From: Hirschia sp964351655
GTDB lineage: Bacteria > Pseudomonadota > Alphaproteobacteria > Caulobacterales > Hyphomonadaceae
Assembly: GCA_964351655.1 (NCBI GenBank)
Contig: CAYGPD010000009.1
Coordinates: 19,756-83,755 of the forward strand
Direction of reading: 5' to 3'
Length of the DNA stretch: 64,000 nucleotides
Within the stretch, counting starts at the first letter, position 1. Each line of letters opens with the position of its first letter. Positions 1 through 7,604 of the stretch are shown in pieces. The position numbers and the translations under genes were made by a program. Under the pieces are notes generated by a model. It was not told the DNA's origin and searched no databases. It saw only the letters and a list, made by a program, of their open reading frames with translations.

Positions 1-70
1 TCATGAAGGTTAATGAATTCCAACTATAAAAAGGGCTGGACTAAATAAATTTAAAAATTATCTAGGTTTC

Positions 71-334
71 ATGACAGAAAAAATTGAAAATCCTCAGATA
101 GAGCCAAATTCAGCAGAATTGGGCCCGTCAAATGCAGATATTCCAGGCGCTGCATCAGGCAAAGTGTTATCAGACGCTGCCAAGCGTGCTTTGTTAGAAG
201 CAGCTGAGCGCAGAGAGGCTGAAATCGCTGCAGATGCGCTTAAAAAGAGCGTTGAGGAGTGGAATGGGCCGCAGGGTGAGGAGCCGACTCGCTTTGGAGA
301 TTGGGAACGTAAAGGGATTACTTACGATTTCTAA
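71..334 (+). CDS. DUF1674 / SDHAF4-like succinate dehydrogenase assembly factor
   Basis: An 87-residue soluble protein. The C-terminal 25 residues carry the family signature (GPQGEEPTRFGDWERKG followed by an acidic/aromatic YDF end), which is the conserved block of DUF1674. Mitochondrial members (SDHAF4/Sdh8) bind flavinylated SdhA and help assemble succinate dehydrogenase. The N-terminal half is low-complexity, then an Ala/Glu-rich helix around residues 35-60, as usual for the family. A weak AGGT precedes the ATG. No sdh genes are in the window, so the role rests on family membership alone. Confidence 0.85.
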   Translation: MTEKIENPQIEPNSAELGPSNADIPGAASGKVLSDAAKRALLEAAERREAEIAADALKKSVEEWNGPQGEEPTRFGDWERKGITYDF

Positions 335-440
335 TCGACTTTTATGATTATCGAATTTAAGGCATCCAAATTACAGGTGAATTGACAGAAAATCACTCGC
401 CCGATTAGCGCGAATGATTGCATCAATTTGCAGTTATGAG

Positions 441-455
441 TTAACCTCCCATTAA
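441..455 (+). promoter_or_regulatory. Candidate CtrA binding site (TTAA-N7-TTAA)
   Basis: TTAA at 441-444 and TTAA at 452-455 are separated by exactly seven bases. This matches the full CtrA box of Caulobacter and relatives (TTAA-N7-TTAA). It lies 25 bp upstream of the likely ATG (481) of the next gene. It is the only exact full site I found in the intergenic regions of this window. Confidence 0.55.
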
Positions 456-480
456 GAGTTGTAAATTTTTGGGTGTTGAT

Positions 481-1113
481 ATGGTTAAGTCGCTGGCGGG
501 TTCAGGTATTGTAGTTGCACTAGCTATGAGTGGTTTCGGGCTTTACGCTTTTGCGGATGGTACGAATGCGCCGACTGTGTATACGCCAAAGCCTAATCCC
601 TTGAATGTACAGAATTATTCAAACCAGACCGCGCCGGTAGTTCATTATTCAAACCCGAGTGCTGCAGGCACTAAGATTTACTCGTCGTCTTGTGGACACG
701 CTGACACTGAAGTGTGTTCAGGCCAATTTGTGTCGACTGGGCGGGTTGTATTGGCAGGTGAAATGCCAGCCTACACGCAATCTGTTGAGCCTATTTATCA
801 TGCGGCAGGTACTTATCAGGGAAGTGTGGCACCGATGCCATCTCAACCGATTATAACACAAAAACATGTTTCTAATCATCACAGTAACTGCAATTGTGGC
901 GGGCATCATAGTCATGGCTCTCAACAGATCCAGATGGATGGAAACATGACTGGCGGCGTAGGTGCTGGTGTATCTAGTAATTGGAGCGGTGGCCGCGGTG
1001 GGTTTTTAAGTGTGCAATACCCAATGGTGCGTTCTGGCGCGTCCGTTATGTATTCTGGTCACTCAACTTACACACCGCGTTACCGTGGATATGTGGTGCG
1101 TAAACGTCGATAA
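481..1113 (+). CDS. Secreted His/Gly-rich protein of unknown function
   Basis: A 210-residue protein that I do not recognise. Residues 1-26 look like a Sec signal peptide ending near YAFA/DG. The mature part is low in charge and rich in Ser, Tyr, Gly and Pro. It has a Cys pair (SSSCGH, then TEVCSG) and a central His/Cys cluster (SNHHSNCNCGGHHSHG) that could bind metal or form disulfides. The C-terminus ends in a basic YVVRKRR. An in-frame TTG exists at 469, but ATG 481 puts the signal peptide in a normal position. A CtrA-type box directly upstream suggests cell-cycle-timed expression, which would fit an envelope or surface protein. Its function cannot be assigned. Confidence 0.7.
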   Translation: MVKSLAGSGIVVALAMSGFGLYAFADGTNAPTVYTPKPNPLNVQNYSNQTAPVVHYSNPSAAGTKIYSSSCGHADTEVCSGQFVSTGRVVLAGEMPAYTQSVEPIYHAAGTYQGSVAPMPSQPIITQKHVSNHHSNCNCGGHHSHGSQQIQMDGNMTGGVGAGVSSNWSGGRGGFLSVQYPMVRSGASVMYSGHSTYTPRYRGYVVRKRR

Positions 1114-1176
1114 AATAGCGGTGCGCTATGTAGCTGATATGGGCGTACTGGGTGTCAGCTTGTGCTCTGCTATGCT

Positions 1177-1980
1177 CTAGAGTTGGCTGTGGCGTACGCT
1201 TAGTAGCCGCATGGAGAGCGTCTCCGGTAGGAGTTTGTTCAAGATGTATAGGGTCTGGTTGAAAAGCCCCGGAACATATACTGGATTTTGCCGCTGACCG
1301 GCTTTGAATGTTGCTCGCGCAACTTGTTCTGATGTTTGCCACATATATTTGGGAAAGTTAGATAGCCTATCGCGTTGTCCGTTGACGTCGTGAAATTCTG
1401 AATAGGTCAAACCCGGACATACCGCGACGATATTTAAGCCATACTTTTTATTTTCTTGATGTAGAGATTGAGAAAACTTTATTAGCGCTGCTTTGGTCGC
1501 AGCGTATAAAGTATGACCGCGACCACCGGGTGCATATCCCGCCATTGAGGCCATGTTGATGATACTACCTTTGCCTCGCTTTCGCATTGCGGGGAGGAGC
1601 TTGTGGGTCAATTCACATGGTGCTTCTAGCATTAAGCGAAGATAGTTGGCTTGTTGTGACCACTTTGTATTGGTGAATTCAGGAGCAAGGCCAAATCCGG
1701 CATTGTTGATGAGCACATCTACGTCGAGATTGAGGCTCTCCAGATTCTCGATAATAGAGTCTACGGCTTGTAGCTTGGAGAGGTCGGCTACAAACGTCAT
1801 TGCCGTGATATTGTATTTGGCTTCAAGTTCAGTTGCGAGGGCTTTTAAGCGATCTTCTCTGCGAGCAATGAGGAAGACATTGTATTGATTTTCTGCATAG
1901 ATATGGGCAAGCGCTGCACCAATTCCTGCTGAAGCTCCCGTAATTAAGGCTAAAGGGCGGTGCTCTGCTGCAGAAGACAT
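1177..1980 (-). CDS. SDR-family NAD(P)-dependent oxidoreductase
   Basis: A 267-residue classical short-chain dehydrogenase. The cofactor motif TGASAGIG is at residues 14-21, NNAG near residue 91, the catalytic Ser in INMAS near 140, and YAATK near 158, so the full Ser-Tyr-Lys set is present. The arrangement resembles the YqjQ/DltE-like branch of SDRs. The substrate cannot be told from sequence. The gene stands alone on its strand and is divergent from the small membrane-protein gene that follows. Confidence 0.88.
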   Translation of the reverse strand: MSSAAEHRPLALITGASAGIGAALAHIYAENQYNVFLIARREDRLKALATELEAKYNITAMTFVADLSKLQAVDSIIENLESLNLDVDVLINNAGFGLAPEFTNTKWSQQANYLRLMLEAPCELTHKLLPAMRKRGKGSIINMASMAGYAPGGRGHTLYAATKAALIKFSQSLHQENKKYGLNIVAVCPGLTYSEFHDVNGQRDRLSNFPKYMWQTSEQVARATFKAGQRQNPVYVPGLFNQTLYILNKLLPETLSMRLLSVRHSQL

Positions 1981-2050
1981 TTGGATTCCTGTGGTTTCGT
2001 CATATTAGATGCTTACGAAAAGAAATCATTTTCGACAGCGAAGGGCAGAT

Positions 2051-2206
2051 ATGTACATGAAATATCTAAAGATAATAGGGCTAATCGTCGGTACGATAGC
2101 AATCGCATATGTATTGGCGTGGGTTGTACAAGAAGACAAAAGCAAACCACCTAGTTTTCAAGCTGTCGGATCTGATGGTGATGGAAAGCCGCCTGGAAAA
2201 CACTAG
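2051..2206 (+). CDS. Small single-pass membrane protein
   Basis: About 51 residues: a short basic N-terminus (MYMKYLK), one clear transmembrane segment (IIGLIVGTIAIAYVLAWVV) and a polar Lys/Pro/Gly-rich tail. An in-frame upstream ATG at 2009 would add 14 basic residues. The 2051 ATG is preferred because GAAGGGCAG lies just before it. Function unknown. It could be a small regulatory or assembly subunit. Confidence 0.5.
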   Translation: MYMKYLKIIGLIVGTIAIAYVLAWVVQEDKSKPPSFQAVGSDGDGKPPGKH

Positions 2207-2344
2207 TTTCGTGTAGGTGCGGGAAGGGCGGCGACACGATTGCAGTTTCGCCTGTTAACTAAAGTTGTCCCCCCGTATAAGGTGCTGGTATATATTCTTT
2301 GCGTTGATGATGTTGTGTATCGTTTTTAAGGGTGGGAGTTCACC

Positions 2345-2746
2345 ATGGAACAGATTTTGGAAATGCTGAATAAAGTATTCGGTGAAGGCGGGGATCTTGC
2401 TGGAATCGCATCTGCTGCTGGGCTTGGTGGCGGCGCGACGAGTGCGGCGGCTGTGGTGGCTTTTCGCGGCATGGTGATGAAATTCATCGTGCGTATTGTT
2501 ACAACAGCTGCTTTTACAGGTGTTGGATTCCTTGTGCTGTTGAATCAGCTGGGCTTTGAAATCGTTCCTAAGGAAGATATTCAAGTTTCTTCGTCGCGGT
2601 TTGCGCCTTCCGGCTTGAGTTCTGAATGGGTAGGGCCAGAAAGTATGACTGCGCAATTTGAGAACCGCATTAATAAAGCGGAACGTGAAGGAAAACGTGT
2701 TGTTGTGTTAGGGCGACGCAACAAGGAAGATAAAGAAAACTCATAG
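2345..2746 (+). CDS. Hypothetical small membrane protein
   Basis: A 133-residue protein with no family I recognise. A Gly/Ala-rich stretch (residues 20-40) is followed by a hydrophobic segment at about 45-70 (MKFIVRIVTTAAFTGVGFLV). The C-terminal half is polar and ends in highly charged Lys/Arg/Glu residues, so one or two membrane helices with a cytoplasmic tail are likely. A GGGAG sits 8-9 bp before the ATG. It is convergent with the lysE-type gene. Confidence 0.65.
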   Translation: MEQILEMLNKVFGEGGDLAGIASAAGLGGGATSAAAVVAFRGMVMKFIVRIVTTAAFTGVGFLVLLNQLGFEIVPKEDIQVSSSRFAPSGLSSEWVGPESMTAQFENRINKAEREGKRVVVLGRRNKEDKENS

Positions 2747-2772
2747 CCAATAGGTGGCCATTGGGATGAAGC

Positions 2773-3390
2773 CTAATGGCCAAACCAAGCTGGATAGAGG
2801 GATGCAATCAACAAAATCGCAGCTGTGATGTTGAATGTGCGGGTCTTGCTGGGACTATTGAGAAATTGGCTGATCTTTGTGCCTGCAAAAGTCCAGATTG
2901 CGATACAAGGAAGGTTCACTATCAGGAATACGGTGCAGATAATTAGAACACCCAAGGATGGATTATCTTTCAACGTGTACGCAGCAATCGCCGTTGTGCC
3001 CATCGTCCAAGCTTTGGGGTTTACCCATTGAAAAGCGGCTGCCTGCAAGAATGTGAAAGGCTTTGCGTTGGTCCCGTCACGCTCGTTCTCATGGTTGTTT
3101 TTTAGAGGAGCGGCGTTGGCAATCTTCCATGCAAGATAAAGCAAGTATAGCGAGCTAATAACTTTTAGAGCGGTGAAGGATGCAGGGAAAAGTTCAAAGA
3201 CTTTTACAAGCCCGATGCCAACTAAAAACAGCATAAATACAAAGCCTAGCGCGACACCAAGCATATGTGGAATGGTCCGTTGAAATCCAAAATTAGCACC
3301 AGATGCCATCAGCATAAGGTTGTTTGGACCAGGAGTTATCGAGGACACGATACCAAAAGCGATAAGTGCCAGAGCAAGTTGATATGTCAT
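2773..3390 (-). CDS. LysE/RhtB-family amino-acid exporter
   Basis: A 205-residue, largely hydrophobic protein with about six predicted membrane segments. The LysE-family signature TPGPNNLMLMASGANFG lies near the N-terminus, and a later WVNPKAW motif is also typical. These inner-membrane proteins export amino acids or derivatives. I chose the ATG at 3390 over the upstream in-frame TTG (3420) because homologues begin right at the first helix (MTYQLALAL). Confidence 0.9.
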   Translation of the reverse strand: MTYQLALALIAFGIVSSITPGPNNLMLMASGANFGFQRTIPHMLGVALGFVFMLFLVGIGLVKVFELFPASFTALKVISSLYLLYLAWKIANAAPLKNNHENERDGTNAKPFTFLQAAAFQWVNPKAWTMGTTAIAAYTLKDNPSLGVLIICTVFLIVNLPCIAIWTFAGTKISQFLNSPSKTRTFNITAAILLIASLYPAWFGH

Positions 3391-3467
3391 AACGTGCTTT
3401 TGCTGATGGAGGAAAATCAAAGGCGAATAAGGAATTGAATCGCTTTCGCCTTTGATTGCAAGTTGAT

Positions 3468-5399
3468 TTATTCAGCGGGTGCTGTGTGCGTGAGCGCTAC
3501 GCCCAGAAAGTCAATAATCGCTTCCGGGCTTTCAATGCCTGAGGCTTTTGCTGCTTCTATGGAAGCTTTGTTGATAGTCTTTTCTGGTTTAACAGAGAAC
3601 TCTATTTCTCCACCCTTTTGGACAAAATCAGCTGCAAGATTTGCCCATGTTACTGCTTGTGGATAGTGTTCTTTTCCCGCCATTCCGCCCATACGGATCA
3701 TGCTTGATGCCATAAGGCGTAGATTAGGAGCATCGGTGCTTTGCAGCATTGCCATTTGGCCTGCTTCTTCTTCAGGTATGAGTTTGGCAATATCAATAAC
3801 AAGGCCGAAAATCTTATCTAACCCTACACCATAGTCTGAAATGGCGTAATGAGCTTGATTTAGACCTCCGTGTTGTTGAAGAATTTCTGAAATTTTATCG
3901 CCGTCAAACCCTTCTTCTGAATTATGGGCTGCTTCATACGATGCAAAGTCACCGATAAAGCCATCGAACTCGAAGTCAAAACCTAGTAGATCTATGAAGT
4001 CGTAGTCCAAGTTGATGTTGAATTTTCCAGTTTCAGGGTTCCAATCATAGCCAAAATCACCTGCAAATCCGATATTTTCTAGGTCGTTCTCGTTTAATAC
4101 TCGACCAATACCTTCGACGAATGTGTTCATTTCATCTATGTCTGATGCATCCATATCGTCTTTTTCATACGAACTCATTATATCGGTAAAGACGTTTATA
4201 AGCGCAGACATATTGTAGTTAGTGTCGGGTGAGTTAAACGTCATCTTTGTTGGGATGAGCCAATGGAAATTGCTCATATCCGCATCAAAGCTTTTGCTCT
4301 CGCTTACAATGTCTTCGCCCATGCGGCTAACCATATCTTCGCCATGCCATTTTCCTAGACTGAGAAGATTTGTAGCACTCGTCGGGGGGAGTTCTCGATT
4401 TGCAAGGTGTGTAAAGAGGTTTGCAAAATCAAAATCACGTATTGTTAGCAGGCCTGTTGTTCCACCTTGGTCGATGTTGAGAGGGGGTGTATCTGCATTT
4501 GTGATCATGGATTGAGACATCTGCATGTCTACATCTTTATAGGCGATAAAGGCTGTATTACCTTTGTCGTAGCCCAGCATTCCGACAAGCGGCATGTTGA
4601 TGGACATGTCTATATTCTGGGAGACTTTTTCATCAGTTCCCATTGCTTGGTGCATAATGAAACTGCCTTTAATGTCCGTTGAAAGGAGGGCGTCAACATT
4701 GAGAGCTTGAGACCAGCGCGCATAGGCCGCTACGACATCCCAAATCTGGGTTTCGTTCTCGCTTTCTGATTCTCTTGGAGCTGTCGCATCGATAAGGCCG
4801 TTCCAATGGAGACCATCTAGGGTGATGCGCCCATAGGAAAAGTCGTATTTTTCGATATCGAGATCTGTAGTGAGTTGAGTTTGCAGGTCTTCAATATCGC
4901 CATCGTCACCTGCCATATCTGAAATTGTGTCTATTGTGAGCTTGTTGGTGTGATTAGAGAAGTCTTCCATCCACTCTTTAAAGCCAAAATAGGTGACGTT
5001 TGTAAGGTCGATACGGTCTGCGATTTTTGTAGGAGTATTGCGACTTAAATTGGAAAGCGTGTTGGGGTTCATTCCCCATATTTTTGCGGTTTCCGCTTGT
5101 AGCCCAATGTCGGGGTAAGATTTAAGTGCGATTTTCACATTGTGAGCTATTTGGCCTTTGCTTTCAGGGCTTAAGCTTTCATAGCTTACCACAAACAAGC
5201 TGTTTTCTTGTGTGGTAATTGCTTCCCAGAGTGCAGTATCTGCAAGGTTGGACTTAGGAGAGTAGTCATGCATCTTTTCCAAGAAGGAGATAGAAGATGT
5301 ATCTGATTTTAAAGCTGTTTCAAACGAATCTGGCGAATTTGTTCCGCACCCGACAAGCGCAATTGCGCTGATAAATGCGATCGATGAAAAGCGTCTCAT
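3468..5399 (-). CDS. Large lipoprotein of unknown function
   Basis: A 643-residue protein with a lipoprotein signal (MRRFSSIAFISAIALVGC, lipobox LVGC). The mature part is acidic, Asp/Ser/Asn-rich and carries no enzyme motif that I recognise. Repeated amphipathic beta-like stretches (for example LDGLHWNGLI, NFHWLIPTKMTF, GDFGYDWNPETGKFNINLDY) suggest an elongated beta-rich fold of the kind seen in periplasmic DUF945/AsmA-like proteins, but that is only a guess. A GAGGGGACA Shine-Dalgarno precedes the ATG at 5399, which argues against the longer in-frame start at 5429. Confidence 0.75.
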   Translation of the reverse strand: MRRFSSIAFISAIALVGCGTNSPDSFETALKSDTSSISFLEKMHDYSPKSNLADTALWEAITTQENSLFVVSYESLSPESKGQIAHNVKIALKSYPDIGLQAETAKIWGMNPNTLSNLSRNTPTKIADRIDLTNVTYFGFKEWMEDFSNHTNKLTIDTISDMAGDDGDIEDLQTQLTTDLDIEKYDFSYGRITLDGLHWNGLIDATAPRESESENETQIWDVVAAYARWSQALNVDALLSTDIKGSFIMHQAMGTDEKVSQNIDMSINMPLVGMLGYDKGNTAFIAYKDVDMQMSQSMITNADTPPLNIDQGGTTGLLTIRDFDFANLFTHLANRELPPTSATNLLSLGKWHGEDMVSRMGEDIVSESKSFDADMSNFHWLIPTKMTFNSPDTNYNMSALINVFTDIMSSYEKDDMDASDIDEMNTFVEGIGRVLNENDLENIGFAGDFGYDWNPETGKFNINLDYDFIDLLGFDFEFDGFIGDFASYEAAHNSEEGFDGDKISEILQQHGGLNQAHYAISDYGVGLDKIFGLVIDIAKLIPEEEAGQMAMLQSTDAPNLRLMASSMIRMGGMAGKEHYPQAVTWANLAADFVQKGGEIEFSVKPEKTINKASIEAAKASGIESPEAIIDFLGVALTHTAPAE

Positions 5400-5548
5400 A
5401 ATTGTCCCCTCTGAGCAGAATAGGGACAAGTTAGCCCAGACATGCGCAACAATCTATGGTGAAGCGGTGGGGGAATAATTTTTTTCTGACGCGATGAAGT
5501 TGCTGGTCTGCTAGCATCGTGGTGAGGCGCAGATATGCGTATGCAAAG

Positions 5549-5580
5549 AGGGTGCAGGCAGCGCGTGTGCCGCCTGCGCG
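5549..5580 (-). terminator. Candidate terminator hairpin after the Ni-SOD gene
   Basis: GCAGGC and GCCTGC arms flank a GC-rich loop about 20-50 bp beyond the Ni-SOD stop on the minus strand. They are followed by a pyrimidine-rich stretch rather than a clean U-run. Moderate support. Confidence 0.35.
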
Positions 5581-5599
5581 CCTCATTGTGTTTATGTGC

Positions 5600-6076
5600 T
5601 TAGTGCTTGTGGCCGTGTAGGGCAAAATAGTGCTCACGGTAAGCTGTTATAGCGGCTTGCAGGGCGTCTGCATTGGCTTGATCGGAGGTTTGCTTGGTTT
5701 TCATCGCAGCCACGATAATTTCGTGTGCCAATTTTAGAGAGGTTGCGTAGCTTTCAATATCTTTAGCTTTTGCATCTGCGGCTGGCACTTTGATACGCTG
5801 CGCTAGAAAATAGACGGCCATTGCATCTTGGATTTTTTGCGCATGGTTTTCTTTGTTCGTGACCCAGCGTGCTGTGTCGTGCATGGATTGAGATTCAGCG
5901 ATACCTTCGATAGAGCGTTTGATGGTTTTTACATCCAAGTCTAATTCGTCAAACTTGGCTTCATCATCGTAAATACCACATGGAATTTCACAGTGCGCGA
6001 AGGCTGGGGCAGTGATGCTAAAGCTGGCTGCGCTAAGGGCAAGGGCGGTGAAAAGTGTGCGGGTTGATTGTCTCAT
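5600..6076 (-). CDS. sodN: Nickel superoxide dismutase with Sec-type leader
   Basis: A 158-residue precursor. Residues 28-36 are HCEIPCGIY, the nickel hook H-C-x-x-P-C-G-x-Y of NiSOD (His1 axial ligand; Cys2 and Cys6 thiolates; Tyr9). The rest forms the expected helical bundle, about 131 residues when mature, close to known enzymes. NiSOD requires His1 to be the true N-terminus. In Streptomyces a short propeptide is removed by the SodX/CbiX-type protease. Here the preceding 27 residues instead look like a Sec signal peptide ending AFA, so signal peptidase cleavage would expose His1 and place the enzyme in the periplasm. No sodX-like protease gene is adjacent. The family call is firm; the location is inferred. 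Confidence 0.9.
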   Translation of the reverse strand: MRQSTRTLFTALALSAASFSITAPAFAHCEIPCGIYDDEAKFDELDLDVKTIKRSIEGIAESQSMHDTARWVTNKENHAQKIQDAMAVYFLAQRIKVPAADAKAKDIESYATSLKLAHEIIVAAMKTKQTSDQANADALQAAITAYREHYFALHGHKH

Positions 6077-6187
6077 AGAATGCCTCCGAATAAAAATGGG
6101 GTGCGAGGAAATATCTATGCAATGTCACACGAATGAGAGACATTCTCAACTCAATTGCATGTGATAAGTTTAATATGAAATATCGAC

Positions 6188-6814
6188 TCAATTAAACAGG
6201 GATGGTGATAGGCGGTAATGTCCGGTTTGGGGCCAGCTAAATAGGACATTTTCCAATTGTGGACCCGCGCCGATATTGTGCACAATCAGGGGTGTACCGT
6301 CCGCTGATTTTTGGTCGGTGACTATGCCGATATGAGGCATCCATCCCCGTCCATGACCGCTGAGATTCCACGCCACAATATCACCGGCGCGATAATTCTC
6401 GGCGGTTTGACTGGTCTCAATGCGGGCTCCGATACGTGTAAAATAAGTTTCGATATTGGGTACGCGTCGATGGTCGATATTGCGGTCTGTGCGGCTCATG
6501 CCCCAACGTTTTGGATAAGCACTGAAATTTGCGACCATATCTTCATGGATGTTTTTTTGTAGATCAATGCCGAATGTCCGTAAGCTGCGGATCACAACAT
6601 CACTGCAAACGCCTTTATTGGGTGCGACATCTCCATTGGGGTAGGCAAGACGCACATAAGCGGGATCATAACTGACCTCAAATTGGGTGCGCGTTATGGC
6701 GGCAGAGGAAAGTTGGTTTGCAAAATCTTCGTTAGATAACGGGGGGTGATCACTCTGTGCCGCGGCAGAGAAGGATATTGTTAGATACAAAAAGGCAAGG
6801 CTGAACGCTTTCAT
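6188..6814 (-). CDS. DUF1287 protein (NlpC/P60-like fold)
   Basis: A 208-residue exported protein with a signal peptide ending near FSAAAQ/S. It carries the DUF1287 signature in order: YDPAYVRLAYPNGD, KGVCSDVVIRSLR (probable catalytic Cys), DLQKNIHEDM, NIDHRRVPN, GDIVAWNL, then MPHIGIVTD (probable catalytic His). The family is related to NlpC/P60-type cysteine peptidases or amidases and is expected in the periplasm, but no substrate is established. It lies 111 bp upstream of the Ni-SOD gene on the same strand. Confidence 0.88.
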   Translation of the reverse strand: MKAFSLAFLYLTISFSAAAQSDHPPLSNEDFANQLSSAAITRTQFEVSYDPAYVRLAYPNGDVAPNKGVCSDVVIRSLRTFGIDLQKNIHEDMVANFSAYPKRWGMSRTDRNIDHRRVPNIETYFTRIGARIETSQTAENYRAGDIVAWNLSGHGRGWMPHIGIVTDQKSADGTPLIVHNIGAGPQLENVLFSWPQTGHYRLSPSLFN

Positions 6815-6927
6815 GTATGCATGTTTATGCCAAATTTAGGCTGATATAGGGCGGGATAAGGGTATTATATTGCTACTTGATGGGGAAGACATGATCTGGT
6901 ATCCGACACATATTGGAGACGTATAAC

Positions 6928-7425
6928 ATGTTATGTATTAGATCGGATTTTCGTGACGGTGATGTCGAGCGCATCGCTGATTTGCATACAAAAGGGTATG
7001 CTAACCTTGGCCCACGCTTTGGTGCACCGTTTGATTCTTATGTGCTTGAAACGCTTAAAGAGGCTAATCTTAAGGCGCGTTCCCAGGATGAAAATGATCG
7101 TACTCGCATCTGGTTTGCTGAATTGGATGGGCAGACAGTGGGGTGTGCTGCCCTTGTTGATAGGGGAGAGCGGGCGCAATTACGTTGGGTTGTCGTATTA
7201 GATGAAGCACGCGGTAATGGCATTGGTCGGAAACTTTTGGATGCGGTATTGTCGCATGCAAAAGAGACTGGGTTTGACGAGATTTATCTGGAAACGATTG
7301 ATCAGCTAACCCCGTCCATGACGCTATATGAGCGATCTGGTTTTAAGCTGTTAAGCCAAAAAATCATGCCGCTTTGGTATGGTGAAAATGGCTGCGAAGT
7401 CGTGATGAATATGAAACTACGTTGA
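6928..7425 (+). CDS. GNAT-family N-acetyltransferase
   Basis: A 165-residue acetyltransferase. Motif A with the acetyl-CoA-binding loop ARGNGIGRKLL lies near residue 97, and the motif B region (YERSGFKLL) follows. This single-domain form is typical of small-molecule or protein N-acetyltransferases. The target is unknown. The ATG at 6928 is chosen because TTGGAG (including the in-frame TTG at 6913) serves well as its Shine-Dalgarno, nine bases upstream. Confidence 0.85.
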   Translation: MLCIRSDFRDGDVERIADLHTKGYANLGPRFGAPFDSYVLETLKEANLKARSQDENDRTRIWFAELDGQTVGCAALVDRGERAQLRWVVVLDEARGNGIGRKLLDAVLSHAKETGFDEIYLETIDQLTPSMTLYERSGFKLLSQKIMPLWYGENGCEVVMNMKLR

Positions 7426-7545
7426 GTAGAAGAAGGATAATAGTCCCAAGTTTTTAGAAGTCTGCTAGACAAATGTTTGTCTTTGAATTCTGACTCTATT
7501 CGCTGGGTATATTTTCGGACATGTGGCCTTTTATAATAGTGCTTT

Positions 7546-7584
7546 AAAAAAAAGCCCCGCCAGAGTGATCTGACGGGGTTTTTA
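7546..7584. terminator. Bidirectional terminator between GNAT gene and typA
   Basis: A nine-pair hairpin with one mismatch (CCCCG-c-CAGA / TCTG-a-CGGGG, loop GTGA) is flanked by an A-run on the left and a T-run on the right. It can therefore end transcripts from both convergent genes. Confidence 0.85.
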
Positions 7585-7604
7585 CGTTTATGTACCCGCG
7601 AAGC

